Shown here: piece by piece, positions 11,501-25,390 of the stretch | Layout of the letters: every line of letters begins with the position of its first letter | Position numbering within the stretch: position 1 is the first letter of the stretch | Assembly: GCA_050084515.1 (NCBI GenBank) | Contig: CM114275.1 | Coordinates: 9,796,001 to 9,860,000 of the forward strand | Direction: 5' to 3' | DNA from: Blasia pusilla | Lineage: Eukaryota; Marchantiophyta; Marchantiopsida; Blasiales | Length of the DNA: 64,000 nt | Notes under the pieces: generated by a model | Databases searched by the model: none | What the model saw: the letters and a program-made list of their open reading frames with translations, nothing else | What the model was told of the DNA's origin: nothing | Made by a program: the position numbers and the translations under genes

Positions 11501-14500
11501 GTGGGGACAGCTGTCACCCCATCTTTCCAAAAGTGCAACCACGCAGACTGACAGAATGAGAGAAAAAATTCCACTCTTCCAAGTTGTGGAAAATTTGTAA
11601 GATCTCAATTCAAATTGACATAATGATTCTCCCAACTCACATTATCATATGTTACGACAGCTCCAATCACTTTTCAGACAGGACTTTATCTCCAAAAAAT
11701 AAACTCTTTTCAAAACAATAGACTTGACAGAATCTCAGCATTTAGTGGGGCTCAGACAAAGCTTCCATTCTATAACAAAAAATAAGGAACTTGAATGGCC
11801 ACTGCTCACTGAAATCCTAGATGTACAAAATCCTCTACTGAAGCTATTTAGACACAAGTACGTACGTGCCCTCATCAATGTTGTCCCTTTTAGACAGATT
11901 CACGATAAGCATGCCCACAAGACGACCGTATGTCGCCCCAATCATAATACCAGGCACAAACTGGCCCGCTGGTACTGCTGTCCCATACGTAATCACTGCC
12001 AATGAGTAGAACATTGTCTGCAATTTACCAACAAACAATTGAAAGGTTAAGCTTGACTTGCATTTCCAATTGTCAATTTTTAGCAACTCATGTTAGGAAT
12101 ACTTGAAAGAATGAATCACTGCATAAATTTCTTGTCCACGGGAAACCCAAAGGGCCATGGGATTTAGTTTTGCATGTTGTACAGCAGTTGGGGACATAAA
12201 AACATCACTAGTGAGGACCTAAGAAGTTCTTTGTGCCATGCAATGCTGTCTAGCTTTCACACACCTATGCAAGAAGTTAGCAATCTGAACCTGGTCTTGT
12301 CTAGCCAGGAACATGGAGACCTTGAGGGCAAGGTCTAGGAAGAGATCAGAAAATTCTGGTCTAGTGTGATCGTAGAAACAGTGGAGGAAAAGATGATGTT
12401 GTTCATCATCAATGAGCCCTGAGTTGCAGAGCCTACACAATCTTCTCGTTCCTTCTGTAAGAATTTTCCTTTCTCAATCTCAAGGTCAGTTGAACTGCAT
12501 CTGAAGCTAGCTAATTCCTGACAGAACTCAGTAGGAATGAGGCAGAGATGTAAGAGGCCTGCTTCATAGATCTCCCACTGTTCATGACGGTGTCGTAACA
12601 TCTCATCCTTTCACCATTTTTTTAGACATCTTGCCCCTGTTCTCCCATAGCTTCTGGTGCTGAAGCCAATTGATGAGATATTTGTTGTGCGGTTGCTCCA
12701 ACAGGTCTAGGTCAGAACTTTTGGCAGATCATGGATTCGAATCCCCTATTTTCAGAGCATTTCACTGTGGTTGTAGCACCAGTTTTCTTTGCCCCCGCAG
12801 CAGTACTATTCCTAGAAGCTTAAAAAGATTTGGCAGAAAGACGATTGGTGTCACTTCACTGATGTCTGTTCGAGTTGGAGGAATGTGATCAAATTCTTTC
12901 TAGCATGGAATCTCAATTGGTACCTCACCAAACTCAGCCAGGAGTAAGTCATGGGGAGTTCTTCTCCTAATGCCCAAGCTCAATCACAGGAAGAGCTTCT
13001 GAGGGATCTCTAGTCCCTTTGGGGCTGGGACCCCAAACTTCAGAGGCTAAAGCATAGCCCGGATGACCAGGGCTTTGAAAAGATGAGGTTTTGGTAATAT
13101 ATGTCACAGTTCCATCCTTATGCAATCTGACTCAAGCACATATAGAAATCTGAGTCCTACATCAATTTTGCTGTGACTGCCATCAGTTCTTTGATGGTTG
13201 TTGGGTTTGAGTCGCGCACCAAGATAGATGGACGTGCCCACAATCTCCATAGCTTCCTTTCTGAATCCCTGGCCAGAGGTGAAACCATGTAACAAATTGT
13301 GCAAAGCTGGCAGCTGAGATCCAAAGATGACTATATTGGTTTCCATCAGATTGACTTCCATTCATGATTTGTTAAAGAAGCTTGAGAATGCTTTCAGATA
13401 GAGCTGGAGCCCCTCTGCATCAGAACAATGTCATCCGCATACTGCAACACTGGTATCAAGCAACGTGCTTGTTCGGGTGGATGGCCATTCACCTCATAGA
13501 CGACCTCCTCCAGTTCATCAATGTAGCGCCAAAACAATGTAGGTGACAGAGGGCAGGTTTGTTTGACTATGTTGTTAGAAGACACTGTCAAATCTGCTCC
13601 TTTTACAGGCGATCTTTGCTAACACCATAGCATATAATACTTTGATTGCAGTGAGCTGGTGTAACAGAAATCCCAACTCTTCAAGATGTTTCCAAAAGAG
13701 AGCCCTTTTTTACTGTGTCAAATGCCTTCTTGAAGTCAACAATCAGCAGAATCGTTTTCCGGGCTTGTGACAAGTTCTGGTCTTGGAGGTTTCTTCAATC
13801 AGTACTGCGTGTAAGAAGGCGATCAAAGTGGCTATGTGATCTCTGGAAACCAGCTTGTCCTCTGTCTCGGACATTCATCTCATCCAACCAGTCCCTTAGT
13901 TTCCTTCACAACATTAGACCATAGAGTTTGGCCATGAGTGAACTCAGCATGATATTTGTGTAGATGGAGGGTAACATTACGCCCCAAGCCTCGAAAAGGG
14001 GGATTATAACATTCATTTGCCATTCCAGAGGGAATACTTGTTGAACTGCAGTATTCAAAATTCTAGTGAGTGTCAGAGCTATAGCCTCGCTTGCAAATCT
14101 GAACATTTGAGCCAGGCACCCTAGATCATCTTCTGGATTGTTGGGCAACTTCTGGAGTCCTGATGTGACTTCTTGAAGGGTAAAGAAGTCTAGCACGCCC
14201 TGGTTCCCAGTCAACCAAGGGTTGGTGGGAGCTGCGGTGTCTGAATGGTAGAGTTGGTTACCCTAAGTGGTCCAGATCTCGACATCCTGGAGAGGGATGT
14301 TGTTCTGCCTGTTCCTGAATACTCTCTAGAAATGGGCAGATTGGTGTTCCATTTGCTCTGCGAACTCCATGATCTGGTTGGCAATGTATTTGGATTGCTT
14401 CCAGTGTAACATCTGACTGTAAGTGCCCCACAACAGTTGACGGTGTACAGATTGTAGTTCTACCCTCAGGGAGTGATCGACTTCCTTCTGGACCAACTTG

Positions 14501-17500
14501 CACTCAATGTCAAACCATGGTTGAGAGAAGAATGTGGAAATTGAAGTGATATGCTTGCCTCCAAATAGTTGGAAAGGTAAAACCTTTCTGCAGAAATGAT
14601 TTAGGATGGCCCTAAACTCATTCATGTCCACTGTTCATGTGCATTCTATAAGTGCCTTGCTGATCAGTGTGATGAGTCAATGTTTCCTTTCCTGAAGGAA
14701 ATTGTGAGGAGATTTCACCATTCGGATTACCTTCTCCTCTGCCGAGGGAATGGTTTTGGGTACACAAATGTCAAAGTGAGTTGGTTTATGGTCAGATTCC
14801 AAGATGGATGCAATCGTGACTTTGGTAACCACACCTGAGATTTGGTGTACTTCCCCCATCAGGTAATCACGTATTCTGACATTCAGGTTTCTTTGTTGGA
14901 GTCAGAGGGTACAGTGCATAAACGTACTCCAGATTCTGGCCACATAGCAATGCCATTAGCAAGTGCCAGACAATGCGTTGAACAGAGTTGTAGTAGTCTC
15001 TCACCACTAGCTGTCTTCTCCATGTCTACTGATGTGCATTGGAGGAGAGGATAGACTTCTTTCCTCAGGAACCAATCTGTTGTGTGAGCTTCTGTGACCT
15101 ACAAGTTTGTGTTTGACATATAAATTGGAGCTTGGTGGCTGGCTCTTCTCCCGATGAAGTCGACTACTAGAAGGATGTACCCTTTGCTCACATTTTCCTC
15201 AATGGAAGTAGAAAGAGCCTCACAAGCCGACTCTCTGGATTCCATTGGAACTGAAATAGCAAAGTGCAATGCAGACATATTTCCATCGTCCTACTTCCTT
15301 TGCTACATTGATCCAGAAAAAGTGTTTTTCTCATCAATGTTGGCCATGGATACAAAGGCTTGTTTGTAACCATGGAGCTACCAGGCATGTTAGACCCCAT
15401 GTCTTTTGTTTTGGAGAGCTAGAATTTCAAATTCTTGCTTATTGGGAATCCTATTGGAATCATGCTCATGTGTTTGAGCAAAAAAGATCAGGGTTTTGTG
15501 TCCAGATATGTGATGCCGTTGACTTGAGCAAGAATGGTCCTCCACAGCTAAGAAAAACTGTGTGCATGGATGAGATTAGTATGCTCCTTCCAATCCGCAA
15601 TTCCCCATAGACAAGTCTTATGGGAGAGGTTTATCGCCTTTATTGCTTGGTTCCCTAATTCTAATCCACTCCTACTATTGTTGGAGTCTGAGTTTTCACT
15701 GATTGCTGCCCTAGTTTGGTATGGTACTGTTGTGTTGGGGTTTTCAAGTTGCAAGTGAGGCTAATGGACGTGGTAGTATAAGGACTATCATGGTTGCCTT
15801 GTGTAACTCCTTTCCTAGCTACAGGTGTTGTAGCCTTCCCTTCATGAAGCTCACTCCAAAGAACCTTTTGGAGGGCAGCAAAAGCCTTCTCTCTTTTGCT
15901 CTTTGCTTGGTGATCAGGTCTGGGAAGACATGGGCTGTTGAGTCTTTCAGAGCCCCTCTAATTCTGAGGATGGCCAATCTTGTCTTGTTGGTGCAATTTG
16001 ACCCCCATTGTAGGGGTCAAATTGTACCAACATTGGGGCAGGTTTATCTCCTGTTCCTTTCCCACGTCTTGAAATCCACTTGAAGGTTACAGAAGATGTG
16101 ACCCCTAGAGTCCTGAAGACGCCCTGTTGCAACACCAGATTTCAATCTTCTTCTTTTGTGAAAGTCAGTCCCGAGATCACCAGATTCAGCTCTGATGTTT
16201 TCTTGTCCTGAAGTTCTAGGAGTTATCTGGTTCACTTTTTGCATCCTCTGTGGCTACTAGTGTGGATACCTCCCTGAACTTCGTTGTAGTGTTCTTGCTG
16301 ACTGCTTCTGTCCATGATCTGCTTGGCTGTGTCGTATCCTCTGCCATTTGGTATTCCTGCAATTACTCCTCTAGCTTGGTGTTGCTTGCTTTCAGAGCAG
16401 CGGCTAAGTACACTTCAATTGCAGGTTCTCAGCCCTCAAGGTGACCAAGACCACTTCCATGGATTCTGTCTGGATGGACACTCAAGGAAGGCCATTTCTT
16501 CACAGGAAGTCCATGCTCTTTGCCCATCTTTGGAATGCTGCATCGTTGCACTCCAGGCCAATGTATTGGTGGTCTAAAAATTTTCCCACTTCTCTTCTAG
16601 CATGGAGATAAGGTTTGTGATGGGGGCTACTTCCAGGAAGGGCATTGCATCTTTGCCCCTCTGCTTTGAGATATTCCTAAATCTTGATATTGCTGCCTGT
16701 ACTTTTTTGCTCACTCCCTCTCTTCTTCTTCCTGATGTAGTGACGAGAGTATTATGGGAGAAGTCTTCACTTGTCTGATCCACCACTCAATCTCACTGAT
16801 GATGCATTATCCTTGCTCTTTGATGTTTGGGGCGAGAGAACACTATTCACATCTTGGACCTCATCTGTTGATATCCCCATCTCTGAGTTGCCTTTTGCTA
16901 TCATCTGTCTCTTTGCGTGTGGGTACTTTACTCAATGCCCTATCCTGCATTCTGAGCAGTACTGTAGCTACTGAATCTGTATATACTGGTGGTTGGGATT
17001 GCCCATGCATCTAGGGCAGATTGGGGACTAATCTCCCGACCCATGTTCCCAGATGTGTGTTCAGGTGAAGAAAGTGCTGGCAACAAGCCTAAAAGCAAGA
17101 AAGAGAGACCTCAAGTTATGGATGGGCAGTAAATGGAGACGAGATCCACATCACTCAAGAGGTTTCAACACCATACAGCAAAAAGGGTCCTAACAGCATA
17201 CACAATTGAACTGCTAGGCCGTCAAGTTGTTCTGAGGAAACCAGCCATCCCTGAATTTGACGACATTATGCAAACTATATCTTCTAAACATTTTTTGGAC
17301 AATTGGAAGCCATCAATGACATGACGACCACTTAAGAGGGCACACTATCTATCTCATGTACTAAGATTGCATATAAAAGGTGACAACTTGCTGATACAGT
17401 TCATGCTTACCAGAAACATGATCAAACTGTAGGCACTGTATTCGTGGTGTGTTCGGGTGCTGAATAGATTTCGGATTGCATCATCCTGTCGTAATGCAAA

Positions 17501-20500
17501 AACAGAGATGATTCAGGTAACAAGATCATGTCATTCTGACTGCTAACACTGCCTTATGCTTCCTGCTGATTTCCCTCTTCACAGAATCACTTTATTCAGC
17601 CTTATCTCGGGTCGTAATTGACCAAAAGGACTCATTTGATATACATTTATCCCTGATAACCAGAGTCTCACAAAATGGACTCGAGGTCTGACCAAACTGA
17701 ATGAATTCCACCAGTACTGCTTATGAGATGATGCAGCAATGAAAATCCAGGTGGGTCTCCAAGCACTCCCCTATGAATGACATATTTCCCAAGCTTGATT
17801 TTTAGGATTAGGTGGTGAGGTAAGGTGGCAATCCACATTCAAATCACATTTCAGGTTACTGCACTAGTAGTTGCATCACGCTTGCCAGGGAAAACAGTAG
17901 TTTACCGAAAGGAAGATAACTACCTGTGTATTGAAAAATATTGTAGCAAGATCATTGTATTCGTTTTCAGCAGAGCAGTGAAACTGCAAACCATAATAAA
18001 CAGATTAGGGTTAAAACTGAAACTGGTAGAGGGTAAATGGCAGACATAAATCAGACATCAACAAGACATAAATGGAGATGATGCCAAACAGTATCATTCC
18101 TTTGGCAAAAAAGAGGGAAGGACCCAGCCCATGAGAAGAGGACATTCAAGATCTACCAGACAGAGTTATCCTGATATAATGCTTACATTTACATGGTTCC
18201 CATAATGCTTTGATGGTCGAGGACAGACAATGTCAGGATACTTCTCAGGATCAGGACATGGCGTACACTTTGTCAGCAATGGTAGACCAAATGATAACAT
18301 AGACGTTAAAAGAGAAACCAAGCAAGCCTCCACTATCTGCAAAACCACAAAACAATCTTCTCAATAGTGTTTCAAGCATCAAGTGAACCAGCAAAACGAG
18401 ACCACAATCTGAAGGTGAGATCATTATCTGTCCTTCACACATTGCTGGACACCAAGGACACAGTTTACTCTGTGTCAAAACAACATCAATCCATCATAAG
18501 GGTGTGGAAGCACAGCAATTGTGTTATAGTTGAACTGCACCATTGACAACACACCTTTGTCTTTGCTCCTCTCTTATGGAGTACATTTCGCCGCCATGAC
18601 GCTAGCATGAGGGTGAGTTGATTGAATAGAGCACCTGCAAGAGACCCATACACACATTCCTGGACAATCAAATTGTTATAACTTTTGAGAATCTACAGAT
18701 ATGGGAGCACCAACATGATCTTGCAACAAACCATCCTGTAATTATAGGAGATACCAGGTAGTTGTAGCAAGGGACACTGACACTGATCTAAAAATGTAAC
18801 CAGATAAAATTCTATCTTTCAAACAATACAATTGTAGTGGTCACAAACCAAGTAGACCTCCAAACACCCCCAGCATGGCCATTGGCAGTAACTCGTAGAA
18901 TGAGTAGTCCTCCTGGCCCCTGTAGTAAGTGAATTAAGGTATAATTATTCAAGATGAATCTTGGTAATTGTCTCTACTCCACATATTTGAGTATGGACCA
19001 GAAAGCTACATCAACAACAACATCTCAATAGAATGAAGCTGAGGGGACAAGACAATTTCGAAATGCAACAGACGTCCACTGATTTGTGAGTTCCACACAA
19101 ATAGAAGATTCAATCCTACCATTAAAAGATCGAAGTCTACCTCCAAAGGAAGATATTAAAAAATTTGTATCAGTAATCACAAAACAGAGGAGACACTACC
19201 CTGAAATGTCCCAAATGATGAAGCCACCGGAGCCGAAGTGCCCACAATTTCCATGGGTGCACCAACCCATGGCAGATCGTACAACAACTGCCACAACAGC
19301 AGAAGTGAAGAATACTCGCCACAAAAGCTGACTTCTCCACCTAAGAAATTAGACGGACTCCCAGTCAACGTTACTCATTCTATGTATAGTGGTATTGGCA
19401 GGAGAGTAGTTCTTTACTAGGCTATCTACAAAAATTCCAGCGAGTTTCTTAACAAGACATTCCTGTGAGCAGCAAGTGATAGACGCTTTTCACAATGTAG
19501 AGCCTGGATCCTCTGGACACTGGGATGACATGAGAATCAACCAAACAGACGGCCAAATTTGAGGAAGCAAAAGAAGAAAGCTGTGACTCAAGAGGTAGCA
19601 AAAAGGTGCATACCAGGAAGTGACTTCCTCTAAAGCAAACAACACTCCACCAACAGGAGCCCTGAAAGCAGCAGATACACCTGCTGCACACCCGCATGTA
19701 ACCTAGAAGCAAGAGCAAGCCCGCCACTTCCTTTAGTATACACTTCCAATTAAGACTACATAAAAACAAATCGAGTTTCACATTTCATGTCTTGTACACA
19801 GCCCTGACACTACACCATAAACCTTTGAACACAAAATGAAATCCAATCTTGGCAAACGTGAATAACTGAAGAAGCTGGATGCTTGAGTCTCACTAGATCA
19901 CGGCGGTCCCGATCATTCTTGAACGCTGAAAGCCAACTCCAGTTCACATAGTACTTGGTAGTGCCCCCCTGAAGTCAAGAAGGAGATGATGAAAAGCAAT
20001 TACACAATGGGCCCTTCTTCAGTTGGCAAGGCTGACAGTTCCAGCTTCATTCAGGTTGCCCAACATCTATGGTCAGAACACCTGCTATCAAGTATCAAAT
20101 GGCACGAGTTTGGATGTACTCAACCCAACCTGCACCAGAGGGACCCAGTTGTAGCAATCAACAATCAACTACCAATGGGAAGGTTCTGCAATCAGATACC
20201 CAATCGACTTCTAAGCTGCATGTGTAGCTCTGCAACAAGACTCCTGAACAGATTCTCATTTGGCATATGCCAATGAGTCCACATATCACTCGCACAAATT
20301 GAGGAAGTTCCAAATAGACCTCTCATTTCTATGTGCATTAACTTTAGGTGAAGTTGCACAACAGTGACCAGAGTGAGCTCCCAGATTTCCAAGAGGTTCA
20401 AGACCTCTAGGACTTCCACACTGCCTAATGCAACACATCTGGCAAGTCAAACCTGAATGTTGAGGTTAGCCAGGACCACATGGTCAGGTCGTGACTCGAT

Positions 20501-23425
20501 GGATGACACAATCACACTACCAACATATCCCACAGTGCAGGTTACAAAGTCAGCCGTGACTATGACTAGATAGTCTTCTTAAACACTTGTGTAGAAACAT
20601 ATGCTACATAATGGTACACTTCAAAAAGCCCGACTTGGAGCACACTGGCAATCTAAGGAGATGTTGTAAGGAGGAAGTATCTGCTTCAGTGAGATTACCT
20701 ATGGGTAAGGGAATATTATTGTCCAGCTCAAGACAAAGACGTATTATGGTTTCACTTTTTTAACTCAGGTTGAACTAGAGCTTCAAGGCCAATACTTATA
20801 ACACATCTGGCACTTGACCAGAAAGTAGTCAAGTCTGCTCATGAATGAGGGGAAAGTCAGCTGTAAGAGCTCATTAAGCTTGTTGAGCTTTCCTGTTCAA
20901 TTAAAGCTTAAAAACTGAGAAACGAAGACAGTTGTATTCACCTTAAAACATAATTAACAACAATACTGATACAAAGGGTTCAAGAAAGGCTGCTTCATTA
21001 AGGTCACAGACTCTTTCTACTATGAATCTCACATACTCCTGACGTGACAAACATCCTCTCTAAATTCCTAAAAGGACACCAAACATACCTGGCCAAGTAT
21101 TGAGGCAATGCAAGCACCTGTGTGAACAAGAGGTCCTTCCTTTCCAAGAGCTAACCCACCTCCCACGGAGCCAATGCTACCCAAAATCTGCACCAGGAAT
21201 ATGCTCGACAATGATTGCTAATAACATACAGGATAGCAAGACCAAAAAAACTGATAAGTGTCCAGTGGGACACCTGCACAATATCCTACTAGCACAAAAT
21301 TAAGAACATCCAGCAAAAAAAATATGTTAACATACCTTTCCTACTAGCGTTCGGAATAGAAGAATTCCAGGGGTATCAATACCTGTACATGCGATGTACC
21401 AAAGCTCAAAAAACACAAGTAAATCCTTACTTTGGGCCCCCACACTTCAGGCTACTGCAATTGTTTTGTCACAAACACACAAGAACGGCCCTCCACAAAC
21501 ATGCTACAGCCAGAAGACAGACCATGAACATGATACAGCCAGAAGACCAACAGCATCTCCAGCCAGCCCCAAGCCTCTACATTAGTGACAGTGGGCAGGT
21601 CAACGCAACTGGTGGTCATGGACATTACCTACAGAGTTAATAACTCAACTCAATCCAGAATAGCAACAGAATGCGAGCTTATTTAGATACATGGATGAAA
21701 TTATACCATTCAAGTAGCCCTTGATCTCAGGGATACCAGAACCTGCTGCAGCTGGAGCAAATTGTGTGACAATGTAGACAGAGGAGAACACCAATGCCGC
21801 ATTGAAGAGTGCATAGACAAGAAATGCTAAAAAGTATGAATGTTTCATAATAATAAAAGTTGCTTCAAATTTCCAGCCTGCGAAATTTTCAACCGCAATA
21901 TTGATGAAGAACGCAGAAAACCCTGTCCCTGAAAAACTCAGGGCACCACCGAAACTTCTCAAGTCAGTCTGGACCAGCAAACAAGTAGAGTCCTGATTAC
22001 ATGGACGACCTATTTCAAGCATCAAATGTACTTGGGAAGCGAATTTTCCCTACAAAATTTATGACTCAGTATCCGTAACTTTGCTTAAGACGCCGTCTAT
22101 TGTAAGAACTACATTTTCGTAGTTTGTAGAACCTCTCTGCTTGGTAGAGATCCAGGGTAATCAGATATCTAGCCAGTACTCCTTCATAGAAAATGCGACT
22201 ACGTCTCTGCCATTGAAAAGGGATTGATTTGAGACATGCTTGCAAGAATGACTGAAATCGCAGACATCAAAGAGCGGCTCAAACGCAGCAGATAAAGGAT
22301 ATCCATGACGCGTGTACCGAATTATTGATATTCTTTGCAGTAAGGATTCCAAAGCTTTCGTACCCTCAACACACCTAAACTCTTTTTGTATGATGTCTAA
22401 CGCTAACCATGGGTGATTTTGAATTCTATTGCGTGAGTCTATTAGCAAACTTGGGTATGATCCCTCCAGTCCGAAGCAGATCGCTAGGTAACTAGATTTC
22501 CAAACTACGACATCCGAACAGAAATTGGCCATTATCCGCTCCTCACGCATCACTACCACTGCCAGAAAATAACATATGACCTGCTGGAAGAAGGTCGTGA
22601 ATAATGAAGATCACATAACAGTAACAGCACTCTTACGTGCTGAGCAAGGTGTGGATAATTCGTGACCAGGAGTATTGCTTCGTCATTACTGAGACTAATA
22701 ACTCCAGTCAACAAGAAGGCCCCACAGTGTAACTTACCGATGCCAATTAGAAGTGCATACACCCACTTCAGTGTAACATACGATTGATAGTGCCACCTAC
22801 CGCGTTTAGCCTACACGGAAGCCAGGACGACAACAGCAATCAGACGTTCTTCGATTGTACCCTCGCGAATAACAGGATCTACAACCGTACACCACTCTGG
22901 GTCCAGCTGGAAATGTAAGAAACTCAGTGTCTGGCATATTCTCTCCACATTGATCGTAAATCTGGAGCTGTGAATTCCTCACGTTTCTCATTCATGTTAC
23001 CAAAACAATAGAAGGGCTCACAGCTTCCAGCTTTCAGTACCGCCCCTCACCCCCACCAAAACCAAACCAAAACAAAAAACCAGAATTCCACGCACCTGAT
23101 CCTCACGATAGGCAAAACTTTCAACAACTTCGTAATCTAAGCTCTCAGGCCCGGAAGTACTATCCGAGTCCCCTTTCTCACACTCTCCGTCCTGTACAGG
23201 ATTTTCCCACTGGGAAAGCGGCGATCCTGGATCGGCAGGGTCCATGTTAACCAGGCGGGACCACATGGGTTGCGTTCCGTTGCGCACTTCTTGCAAGCCT
23301 CGAGAAACTCTCCAAAGCGTTGAACCAGCGACAGAATTCCCACCTCTTCCCCCACCTCCACCTGTTCCCCTTACCATCCCCGGAAAGAAACTTTCTCCTG
23401 CCCCCGATACCTCCCCTTCTTCCAT
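8531..23425 (-). CDS. CLC-d: CLC-d-type chloride channel/anion-proton antiporter
   Basis: This is a voltage-gated chloride channel family protein of the plant CLC-d branch, an endomembrane (trans-Golgi type) anion/proton exchanger. I traced 22 exons with consistent phases, giving 824 codons plus stop: 23425-23096, 22810-22738, 21928-21707, 21382-21336, 21187-21089, 19968-19894, 19702-19614, 19340-19200, 18919-18849, 18634-18555, 18336-18187, 17983-17924, 17485-17411, 12017-11866, 10906-10771, 10474-10343, 10161-10084, 9912-9857, 9717-9634, 9388-9232, 8994-8893, 8596-8531. Signatures are GSGIPE (residues 197-202; Ser, as in chloride-preferring types), GKEGP with gating Glu 241, LEEV with the proton-glutamate region (307-308), GQFVPG (522-527) and C-terminal CBS domains ending in RHVLVVPRPS. 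The start is the first in-frame ATG. The exon at 10474-10343 ends at a GC rather than GT donor. Confidence 0.95.
12110..17030 (-). mobile_element. LINE (non-LTR retrotransposon) in CLC intron 13
   Basis: A decayed LINE fills most of the 5.4-kb intron between the exons at 17485-17411 and 12017-11866, in the same orientation as the gene. In element order: an ORF1-like stretch (about 17020-15950), an AP-type endonuclease with the SDH motif (LESDHKPTHFDI near 14800), a conserved FQLFGGKHI segment (14560), reverse transcriptase with LMAKLYGL (13930) and an intact YADDIVLM (about 13430), a VIFGSQL segment (13330), then a C-terminal zinc-binding motif CRLCNSGLIDDEQHHLFLHC (about 12440). Many frameshifts and stops are present. 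The 3' end carries a CCCTTTGGGTTTCCCGTGGACAA block and a short ATTC-rich tail near 12110. Both outer edges are approximate. Confidence 0.88.
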
Positions 23426-24530
23426 AAGTACGAACTCTACATCTAAACACCCTGGCAAGATCTGCAACCACTTAATCCTTCGGACTTCGATCCCCTGAGG
23501 TTTAGTCTGCGCGCAGAGTAAGGTTTCCTACTCACGCAGGAGCTTGTGATCGATGAACCAGGCTCTGCAGCTTTCCTTTCCAAGGCCTCTCGTGCACACG
23601 CTCGCTGGACAAGTATACAAAGGTAGCCTGGCAACGAGCTGGTGGGAACCAACTCGTCTCGATGCAGAGTCGCAGACGCTACCGTTTGCTGGTCTCCTCG
23701 CGATCACGCCCGTGGCTCACGGAGTCCTCGGTACGAAACGAAATCAGCGAAACTACAGATCGCTCTCGCTAGTGCCACAATTATTAGTATGTTACCCGTA
23801 GGATGCATAGTTTTCTTTTACTTTTTCCTTCTCATTTAATTGCCTAAATTACACGTGTCAGCAATAGAAAGAACTTAAAAGGACAGTTGTCAAAGGAGGA
23901 CCTTAAAAGGAGACTATCTCTAATCCCATCTAATTTTTTATTATACACAATTGCTTAATAGGTAAAGTTTGGAATCATGGGAGGGGGTTGAGGACCCTTG
24001 ATGACCACGTATATATTTTTGCCTCCTCTCATGATGACATGTGTAAGAGGCTAAATTAACACAGCAGAACTTAATGTAACAAAGGAGACGCCGTTCTGAC
24101 GGGTAATTTTCACGCGTTATACTAGTTCTTCTAAATTGAGTGCACATTAGTCTTTACTAATCGGGTCCCATTAGACTTTAGCTCACGTTTATAATGCATT
24201 TTCTTGGCATTTTGAGATACAACATCAATTTATTTATTGTACATAATGGGAAGGTCTCAATTCACTGTATATTAGTAAGGTAAATTCCCAAGCAAGTAGA
24301 GAAGGTAAGCTTTAGTCTAGAGCAAGGGCTAAATAACTAATGCATGATGAGGGCCTCGCATAAGAAACCTGAGTATGGATAATTTTTTTGCAAGAATTTG
24401 CACAAAGGGAAATTTTGGATGTACTTGAGGGATCTGCTAAAATATGGATTGTGTGAAAGGTTATGCTACAAATATGAGAGGATGCCTTTGTATGTGTAGG
24501 ATCCGGTGGGAACCAAATTCAGTTATATTA
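23426..24530. other. Upstream region of the CLC gene, no gene seen
   Basis: This should hold the CLC promoter and 5' UTR, reading leftward. It is GC-rich next to the coding start and becomes AT-rich beyond 23800. Short open frames here overlap on both strands and match nothing I know. I found no convincing TATA element with a supported start site. Confidence 0.5.
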
Positions 24531-24539
24531 GTTATCATG

Positions 24540-25390
24540 TGTATACACATCGTTGATCACATCTACACAACATTGATCTTCCAACACATTGGTAGATCCA
24601 CATATCCACAAAAATAGACTCATGCAAGTACACCAAGACCACACAACAAAATGTTCAAATCTTTGATCCTCTTTCTATCTTTAGCATTTAATTCTTGGTA
24701 ACATTCTTCTTCCTCACATACCAAGACCACACAACCGTCCCCTTAATTGGCACTTTGATCCCCCTAACTCCAAATAGCATACATCACATCTACTTGACTT
24801 GATCTACTACCCTACACACATCTGGGACATAACCATCATCCGTGGGAACTACAACAAGAGGAGGGGGGATCTGTACATAATCCCTCACTCCCTCGCATGC
24901 CTCGTCTGGGAGTTCCACCAACTCTATCCATTTGGAGAAATGATCCATCACCTTGACCAACACACACCAATGATGATGCCTTGTCAATGGTAAAGGTCCC
25001 GCAAAGTCTAGACTCCGCCAATAACCTAATTCCATGATTGGCAAAGGATGCAACTATAGAGTGGGAGCATTGAATGATTCTCGCACTCCCTCATACATTG
25101 GCTACAAATTGCTAAACCTCGGTATGCCTGTTATGTCATCAATATTGAACCTAGAGTAAATCGCAAGTACTCTTTACTCCAAAATGCCCCAACTCCTTGT
25201 GGGCGTGTCACACAACATAGGCTTGTTGGGAAGGATGAGGCACCACTCATACCCTACCATCCCCCCCATACCCGTAAAATATGTGAGTCCCCTCCACCAA
25301 AATCTATTAGCTCTTTGCATGATCCGATCTTGCTTCCTTGCACTTACCGTGCTGGCTATGACACGAGTAAGTTGGAACTCCACACATTAG
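24540..25390 (-). mobile_element. Remnant of the PHD/methyltransferase Ty3/gypsy family
   Basis: This is a decayed fragment of the same family as 31634-40957. It holds, from left to right, a copy of the 139-bp terminal repeat A (24540-24640), a polypurine-like tract (AAGGGGACGG in minus reading near 24740), a shortened end of the PHD region (readable as PLVVVPT, matching PLDVVPT in the large element), then the integrase with PLPIMELGYWRSLDFAGPLP and HFSKWIELVELP, and finally the region preceding it (VIASTVSARKQDRIMQRA). Most of the integrase core and PHD region are deleted. Confidence 0.85.

Noticed and set aside
12700-12740. Possible tRNA T-loop (GGATTCGAATCCCC)
   Set aside because: It lies within the LINE reverse-transcriptase 3' region with no A-box or cloverleaf partner; a chance palindrome.
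22161-22559. 132-codon open frame on the minus strand between CLC exons 2 and 3
   Set aside because: It lies wholly inside an intron whose borders are fixed by the CLC reading frame, and it has no recognisable domain.
22801-22990. Open frame with LDPEWCTVVDPVIREG just before CLC exon 2
   Set aside because: It looks protein-like and runs in frame into exon 2, but contains a stop (TAG) at the acceptor, and CLC-d exon 1 joins cleanly to 22810. Treated as intron.
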